NCBI GenBank assembly: GCA_964017195.1
Contig: OZ024897.1
Location: 6,490,360-6,554,359, forward strand
Reading direction: 5' to 3'
From: Siderastrea radians
Taxonomy: Eukaryota > Cnidaria > Anthozoa > Scleractinia > Rhizangiidae
Length of the DNA stretch: 64,000 bases
In this document: in pieces, positions 58,406 through 64,000 of the stretch
How the letters are laid out: each line of letters opens with the position of its first letter
How positions within the stretch are numbered: the stretch's first letter is position 1
The notes under the pieces: model-generated
Told to the model about the DNA's origin: nothing
The model's input: the letters and a program-made list of their open reading frames with translations, nothing else
The model's database searches: none
Program-made: the position numbers and the translations under genes

Positions 58406-59284
58406 TCAAATTTTTTCGCCTACAACGGCGTTGATTTTACTTTTCTTGACCTTAAGGTTTTTTCTCATTGTTTCTTGAGCACGTTTTAGCCTTGACCGGG
58501 CTCTGGCCTGCTCTGCTATAAGATCCTTCCGAGAAGACGGAGGTGTCGCCCTGTTTCCGAGTTTCGCACTTATGGATCGTAGTTTGGCGGACGCCTCTTC
58601 AATTGCTGAGATGTTGATTTTTAAAGTCCCAGCTTTAAGGGACTTAGGTGGTGTTGCCTCTGTTTTGTTGATCACTTCAGCTTCTTCTTTGAGGATCCTT
58701 TCCTGTTCCAGCCTCCACTCTTCGTTAATTGTGGTGCAGATGGACTTCTTAGAGAGGTTGGGCGCCTGAGAGCACAACTCTTTTGCGCGTTTGTTCCAGA
58801 ATTTACAGTACGAGGATTTCATTCCTCTTGATTTGATGATTTCGTCTGGAGAATAAATTTTTACATTTTTGACTTCCCAGGGTTTTGGGTACTTGAAGGT
58901 TTGCCAGCTTACCGAGGTTGACGACTCAGTTTCACACGAATCACTTGTGGCCCCTGCAGCTTCCGGCACGTTCTCCTCTGTTGAAGTGTCTTCAGTTTCC
59001 TCGTCGACGAACTTAATCTCCACATCCACCTGTCGCCCGTCTTTTAATACATTTGCATCGTCATTCACTAGATCTTCAATTGTCAGAGTTTTCTCGTCTT
59101 CTTTCCCACACGCATGGCCCGCGTTATGGACGAAAATATAGTTTCCGTTTGAGAGCAACTCTTCGTTTTCAATCTCTCTTCTAAGATCGTGCAAGGAACT
59201 TGTTCTAGGAAAGCTTGGGATAACAGCAAGGAATTCCTGGCTGTAAAGAAGAGCTCTTTTGTAGAGTTTTATAGCGACAGACAT
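58406..59284 (-). CDS. Ubiquitin-like/HMG-like basic protein
   Basis: An intronless gene from ATG at 59284 (MSVAIKLYKRALLYSQEF) to TAA at 58406, 292 residues. Residues 1-95 alternate strand- and helix-forming segments (VAIKLYKRA, EFLAVIP, LHDLRREIENEE, GNYIFVHNAG, VDVEIKFVDEE), which fits a ubiquitin-like fold. Residues 96-135 are an acidic Ser/Thr/Glu linker. About 145-200 is a basic helical domain with aromatic residues (SYCKFWNKRAKELCSQAPNL, then INEEWRLEQERI) resembling an HMG box, so DNA binding is possible. The C-terminal 90 residues are strongly basic and helical. It is intact and shares layout and direction with the gene at 55355 and the OTU-transposase gene. On the minus strand AATAAA lies at 58194-58199. 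Domain calls are by eye. Confidence 0.7.
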   Translation of the reverse strand: MSVAIKLYKRALLYSQEFLAVIPSFPRTSSLHDLRREIENEELLSNGNYIFVHNAGHACGKEDEKTLTIEDLVNDDANVLKDGRQVDVEIKFVDEETEDTSTEENVPEAAGATSDSCETESSTSVSWQTFKYPKPWEVKNVKIYSPDEIIKSRGMKSSYCKFWNKRAKELCSQAPNLSKKSICTTINEEWRLEQERILKEEAEVINKTEATPPKSLKAGTLKINISAIEEASAKLRSISAKLGNRATPPSSRKDLIAEQARARSRLKRAQETMRKNLKVKKSKINAVVGEKI

Positions 59285-60698
59285 AGCGCTGTATGCGAAA
59301 ACTCCGGACAAGACTCAAGATAAATACTAACGCAAAGCTGCCAAAATATCTTCGAACGCTTGACTGGCACTGCAACGCACGTTGCTATGCACTGCGGTGA
59401 CCGCCAAAGTAGCCTGCAAACGTAGCTGTTGTTTCACTATTGTGTAAACAAAATGCTCATTTACTGATTTTTCTTATATGCATAAATATCTTGGATTTCC
59501 TTAGCATAAAATCAGTTGCGCAAAGCTGAAATTCGTGCACAATCTCGAACGTCCGGGGACAAAGGTTTCTCTTTAATTAATGCCGCTTCACGGACTGTTT
59601 CATTTTCACTCTGCGGTTTGAAAGTATGGTGTGTTCCTTTGGGATGATCCACATCAGGATCAGTGATCCAAGATCACTCGGACCATGCTGCATCAAGGAT
59701 CCTTGTCCAGAGTAGATTCATCGCTTCCTTTCATGCACCCAAGAAGAGAAGAGAAAAATCGAATTTTTCTAGATTTTGACAAAAATTCACGTGTACTAGA
59801 GGAAAAAAAGAGCTATCGAACGGCAAAAGTTTTAGGTTAAAATGTTATTTAGTTCAAGAGGTATAAACGCAGAAAGCATAAGAAAATGGTTTAAGAAAAT
59901 ATAAGATTGATGACAGGTGAAGTCGAGCAATTTTCGTCAGTTTATTAATGATTGCAACATGTGAAATGTTGCACGCGATGTTTGTACTTTTTTGCAAACT
60001 TGTGAAGTTGCAGTGCTCTCCACCAAATTAGCGTCTTTCAAGTTGGTGTTTAAACTGTTTAGTTACTCAACTGTTAAATTTATTATGTCAAAACAAAACC
60101 TATCGGAAATCACTCAGGAAAAAAAGAAAATGAAACGTAACGCAAATCATTGATCAAGTTTAAATCGGACCGGACGATGCCAAAGGTTCCTTCAACGATC
60201 AATTTGCCCAGAATAAATGGTAACAGAAAGGGCTAGTTCAAGAAAAAATGCCAACAAAAAGAATACGGAATCGACTACAGAAATTCGCATAGCGGTCATG
60301 CGTTTTTTTCAAAACTGATAAACGAAGCGGCCTCATCTTTGTAATGACAACCGTCCGTTTATTGTGGTGGAACAATATGGATCTTTGCCACAGATTAAAT
60401 GGAGGGAAAATTCTTTAGTTGTCTTTTTTATTCATCCCGAAAATGTCTATTGCCGTTTGCAGCCTCAAATAAGGAAAAGACTTGGAGGCATTTCCACATT
60501 TTGAACTTGAACAAATTAACTTGAATAAGCGCATCAGAATATCAACTTCGTTTTCTGAGGGCATTTTCTTCTTCCTTTGTTTGCCTTTTCTGTCTCTGCT
60601 ACAACAATTCAGTCCACTAGTTGAAGCTTCCTCCATCGAGATCAGTGATACAGAAAAAAAATAAATCTCTCAGTTTAGGCGCAAAAGTAGATGGACGA
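59285..60698. other. Intergenic region upstream of the HMG-like gene
   Basis: No gene recognised. Near 59630-59706 a palindromic patch with alternating GGATCAGTGATCC and GATCACTCGGACC words looks like one end of another small foldback repeat. A minus-strand frame at 60415-60636 with a KQRKKK cluster has no recognisable domain. The first few hundred bases should hold the promoter of the minus-strand gene. Confidence 0.4.
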
Positions 60699-61094
60699 CC
60701 CCCCGGTGGGTTACTTAAGGGAAGTTCTGCTTGGGGGTGTGCCGCCGAGGCCTTCAAACCCTGACCCTGTTTAAGACAAAATCTGTTCATTTCGCTACCC
60801 TGTTTAAGACAAGAGACGTTTATATTTTGCTTGTGTTCTGCATTTTTTGTCTGCCTTGTTTTTCATTTCCCATACAGGAAGTATTTTTTTTTATAAATGA
60901 CATCATAGAATGAGGTTTTAAAAAAATGCTGGTACCCACACGTAGGGTTCAAGGCTTCCAGTCCAGAAAGACATCCTGTTGAAGAAGCTAAATAGTGAAA
61001 TTATACACCCTGTTTAAGACGCAAGACCCTGAAAACCAAACCCTGTTGAGCGGCACGCACCCGTTTAGGCCAAATAAGGGAGTACCCCCCCCCG
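60699..61094. mobile_element. C-rich repeat with repeated CCCTGTTTAAGAC motif
   Basis: Begins CCCCCCGGTGGGTTACTTAA and ends CCAAATAAGGGAGTACCCCC, which are partly inverted. Inside, CCCTGTTTAAGAC occurs three times and a GTGTGCCGCCGAGG/GCGGCACGCACCC pair sits near the two ends. It resembles the GGGAGTACCCC-type repeat at 43552 in its ends and in short repeated internal phrases. Confidence 0.5.
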
Positions 61095-61434
61095 GATCGA
61101 CGATCAGTGAGTTTTCTGCAGCACGTGTCTGCTTGTTGTACTTGAAGCGCACATTCTGCCGACATTCGATGATATGCCTAATTAGCTAGTTGCATGTGAT
61201 TGGATCAAAGACGCCACTGTGTAAACAATCTCTAATCCCCAGAAACCAAAAAATCGCTTTTTCTGGAATTTGATTTGAGCACACAGGCGAAGTTTGGAGA
61301 GTTTATATAATTATTCTCGCTAAGTAGTCTAAGTATGCGACCAATTTACGTGAAAATTGGCAGATAGCTTGCAGATATGCTGAAGTTAAAAACAGTGTCT
61401 CAGAATTTTTGTTTTCGCTTTAGTTTTTGAGATA

Positions 61435-61945
61435 CCGTAAATGATCTTATAAACGCCCACTCTCAAATAAACGCCTTGTATCTGATAAACGCCCTCCCTG
61501 AGGTGTACAGTTTGTATTAGACGCTCCCCTCTAATAAACGCCCCGTGTCTAATAGACGCCCCCCCCCACCCAAGAATCGCCTCAAAAGCCAAGAACAGCT
61601 CTCTGTGTTGGATGAGCCCAACCTCCCAAACCCTTTCCACGTCATTACTGACTCGGACATCGAAGAGGCCAACGATGCCAATATGGTTGACCCAGATGAC
61701 GATATCGATATCGTCATCGATATCGAGCTATGAACGACATCTCTAGGCTTTGCATTAGCGCAGATTAGATTAGTCTCCTACTCACAAACTCTCTTTTTTC
61801 ACTTACTCCGCGAGCAAAGTACGCTTCTTATTTGTTTTGTTGACGTTGTTAAAGTTAAAGTGAAATAAACGCCTCATCTATTTAACGCGCCCTTAAGACC
61901 CCTAAAATTTAATAGACGTCCCCGGCGTTTATTAGATCACTTACT
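61435..61945. mobile_element. Inverted-repeat element with ATAAACGCC motifs and acidic frame
   Basis: GTAAATGATCTTATAAACGC at the left faces GCGTTTATTAGATCACTTAC at the right. Near both ends the words AATAAACGCC and AATAGACGCC repeat several times. Inside is a frame at 61545-61733 whose last 45 codons have a protein-like character (DEPNLPNPFHVITDSDIEEA then a long Asp/Ile tail). From family knowledge, acidic tails like this end some pogo/Tigger-type transposases, so it may be a remnant of a transposase gene deleted internally. That assignment is weak. Confidence 0.6.
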
Positions 61946-62440
61946 GAGGTATGGGCTTTTCTTTCGAAAATGTCGCAAAAACTACTATTCTTAACTTAGA
62001 AAATGTATAAAAAAATAAAGAAGCGCTAAAATCGAAGTATGAGACACCGTTTTTTGGTTCAATACTGTATATTAAATTCCACCGGAAACGATAAGTGTCG
62101 AGGTTAAAGCGTCTGCAAATAAACTTCGCGCGTAAAAAAAACGAATAAACGAAACCACTGGTTTTACTTCTGTGTATCCTGAAGGTGGCTCGCGGCTATT
62201 TATAAGCGCAGAAGCTCCATTTTATAAATCGAATTTTCGGCAAGTAAGTGTTACCGATTTTAGTGATGCTCGGTACTCTAAACAAAGAATGTTCGAAGTT
62301 TACAAAACTTTTAGTTTTAGGGCAAGCAAGTTCAACGATTAAGAGATGCAAGCGCTATTTAAAGAACAGCCTTTTCATGAAAACGCGAATATTTCCATTA
62401 AACAACGATAGATTTTTTTCTAATTAAGCTCAATACGTTC
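61946..62440. other. AT-rich spacer without recognised features
   Basis: Nothing recognisable was seen between the ATAAACGCC element and the 33-bp minisatellite. Confidence 0.4.
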
Positions 62441-62998
62441 CTTATCCTTGAAGAATTCCTGCCTTCCAACACCTAGCCCCTGAAGAAATCCCGCCTCCCA
62501 ACACCCTAACCCCTGAAGAAATCCTGCCTCCCAACACCCTAACCCCTGAAGAAATCCTGCCTCCCAACACCCTAACCCCTGAAGAAATCCTGCCTCCCAA
62601 CACCCTAACCCCTGAAGACTGAAGAAATCCTGCCTCCCAACACCCTAACCCCTGAAGAAATCCTGCCTCCCAACACCCTAACCCCTGAAGAAATCCTGCC
62701 TCCCAACACCCTAACCCCTGAAGAAATCCTGCCTCCCAACACCCTAACTCCTGAAGAAAACCCGCCTCCCAACACCCTAACCCCTGAAGAAATCCTGCCT
62801 CCCAACACCCTAACCGCTGAAGAAATCCTGCCTCCCAACACCCTAGCCCCTGAAGAAATCCTGCCTCCCAACACCCTAACCCCTGAAGAATTCCTGCCTC
62901 CCAACACCCTAACCCCTGAAGAATTCCTGCCTCCCAACACCCTAACCCCTGAAGAATTCCACTGTTCCTCAACCGGGGGGGTGCGGATATTAAATGGA
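62441..62998 (-). mobile_element. Minisatellite-bearing element B (33-bp unit)
   Basis: About 16 tandem copies of a 33-bp unit (CCTGCCTCCCAACACCCTAA plus CCCCTGAAGAAAT), followed by CTGTTCCTCAACCGGGGGGG and TGCGGATATTAAATGGAAT. The last part is the exact reverse complement of the start of element A at 44426. Because 33 is a multiple of three, two frames stay open through the array and read an 11-residue repeat (QGLGCWEAGFL). These are not real genes. The last units have GAATTCC in place of GAAATCC. The element ends about 15 bp before the start codon of the BTB gene. Confidence 0.85.
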
Positions 62999-63013
62999 AT
63001 TTGATTATCAACG

Positions 63014-63838
63014 ATGGTTGCACATTCTGAGATTCTTTTGTCCAAGTGTGCTCAGTTTCGGGATCAAGGTGAATTCATTGATGTTCATTTAAAACTTGGA
63101 GATGAGCTATTTCCAGCTCATCGCATTGTACTCGCGGCAATTAGTGATTATTTCCACGCGATGTTTACTTATGGAATGAAGGAATCGACCCAGGAGGTGA
63201 TCGAACTCAAAGATGAGACCATTTCAGCGGAGGCTTTGAAGATTGTGTTGGATTCCATTTACAGTGGAGAGCTTCATTTTAACAATGAAAACGTATTTGA
63301 AGTTCTTCTTGTAGCTGATTACCTTCAGGTCACTAGTGTTGTTCAACAGTGTTGTGATTACATACGAGCTGAGTTTGTCGAGTTTCGGTTTGATGTGCAA
63401 TTATATTGCCGCATCTACACGATTGCTGATCGGCATGGTCTTGTAGACTTGCAAGAAGCTGCACAATGCAAGATGGCCTGGATGTACATGGACTTCTGTG
63501 AAAGTGACGAATTCTTGTCCAGTGTTAACGCAGATCAATTATCGAGCCTTCTCAGTCGAGACGACCTCAGCGCTCCTTCAGAGAACTTCGTCTTCAAATC
63601 AGTAATGCAGTGGATTAAATATAAGAAGGAAGAGAGGATGGCAGTCGCGGCTAAAGTTATCGGAGCTGTTCGTCTGGGGCTTGTTGATACCAAAAATGTG
63701 ATTACAGAACTGAACACTAAGGAAATGTCACAAGTACCAGAGATTGACATGCTCCTGAAAAAAACACTCTTGTATAGCCACATTCCGTCAAGCTGTACAT
63801 TTGGTGAGGGGAAAACTAAACTTCGTTCATCGCGTCCA
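63014..63838 (+). CDS. Kelch-like protein, BTB-BACK exon (5' part)
   Basis: From ATG at 63014 the exon encodes 275 residues. A BTB/POZ domain (about 15-125: [20 protein letters not shown], then [14 protein letters not shown] and [16 protein letters not shown]) is followed by a BACK domain (about 130-250). This is the front half of a KLHL-type adaptor, which binds Cullin-3 through BTB and substrates through C-terminal kelch repeats. The kelch part is missing. The open frame would stop after seven more codons, but a strong donor CCA|GTAAGA lies at 63839 in phase 0, right after the BACK domain (RSSRP), where kelch exons usually follow. They should lie beyond the window. If intron retention is the true state, this would be a BTB-BACK-only protein. 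The start lies next to minisatellite element B. Confidence 0.88.
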
Positions 63839-63924
63839 GTAAGAAATGCTCTTTTTTCGTAATTTTAACATTGTGCAATAAGTCTTAGGATCTTAGGCTA
63901 GAGTGTTGAATCCCTGGTGCTCAG

Positions 63925-64000
63925 ACACTTAGGGGCTGTTCACATGATACGAGAATGAGTTTCATTCTGGAATGAGTTTCGTTCCAGAATTAAGTTCGCA
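63925..64000. mobile_element. Possible small repeat element, cut by window end
   Basis: GGGGCTGTTCACATGATACG followed by alternating GAATGAGTTTCATTCTGGAA-type palindromic words is typical of the left end of a short foldback element. The right end is outside the window, so it cannot be confirmed. Confidence 0.3.

Noticed and set aside
62442..63045. Two overlapping minus-strand frames of 193 and 146 codons with an 11-residue repeat (QGLGCWEAGFL and its shifted version).
   Set aside because: The frames stay open only because the minisatellite unit is 33 bp. The repeat unit is the same DNA read in two frames, and one of them overlaps the BTB start.

Overview
This window is nuclear DNA of an animal, most likely a cnidarian and probably a stony coral. 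The evidence is spliced genes with GT-AG introns, long AT-rich noncoding stretches, and very dense short inverted-repeat elements and minisatellites. The protein families (kelch-like BTB-BACK, a long coiled-coil scaffold, rhodopsin-like receptor debris, OTU and DDE domain proteins) are animal. Species cannot be fixed from the sequence alone. Nothing bacterial, organellar or CRISPR-like is present.

Plus strand, 5.0-40.0 kb: one very large gene for a coiled-coil protein. A 10,123-nt coding exon (28236-38358) is followed by a 735-nt phase-0 intron and a last exon (39094-40029) ending in a Pro/Ser-rich tail with CPLH and CPIC pairs. A candidate start exon lies 23 kb upstream (ATG at 5009, donor after 5085). 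Its phase and reading frame join exactly, predicting 3,711 residues. The 23-kb region between is repeat-rich and holds a decayed receptor gene fragment (23.5-23.9 kb), foldback elements, a 106-bp repeat family and an old segmental duplication.

Minus strand, 47.4-59.3 kb: the most interesting region. Three exons assemble in phase into a gene for about 1,482 residues with the order OTU protease-like domain, three FPxLSxxW motifs, DDE/RNase H-fold transposase-like core, homeodomain-like helix, two SAP motifs and a C-terminal Tudor/SH3-like barrel. It carries one 2-nt frameshift. Upstream on the same strand lie two single-exon genes (55.4-56.3 kb, with a 1-nt frameshift, and 58.4-59.3 kb, intact). 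Both look like an N-terminal ubiquitin-like fold, an acidic linker and a basic HMG-like helical region. The three may be parts of one large mobile element, or of a captured gene set, that combines a deubiquitinase-like domain, a transposase core and ubiquitin-like partners. This is inference: no terminal repeats enclosing the whole block were found by eye.

Plus strand, 63.0 kb: the first coding exon of a kelch-like (BTB-BACK) gene runs to a phase-0 donor at 63838. Its kelch repeats are presumably beyond the window. A minisatellite-bearing element ends right at its start codon. A related element with the same unusual terminus but a different repeat unit lies at 44.4-45.25 kb.

The rest is intergenic or intronic sequence full of small non-autonomous elements, described one by one below.
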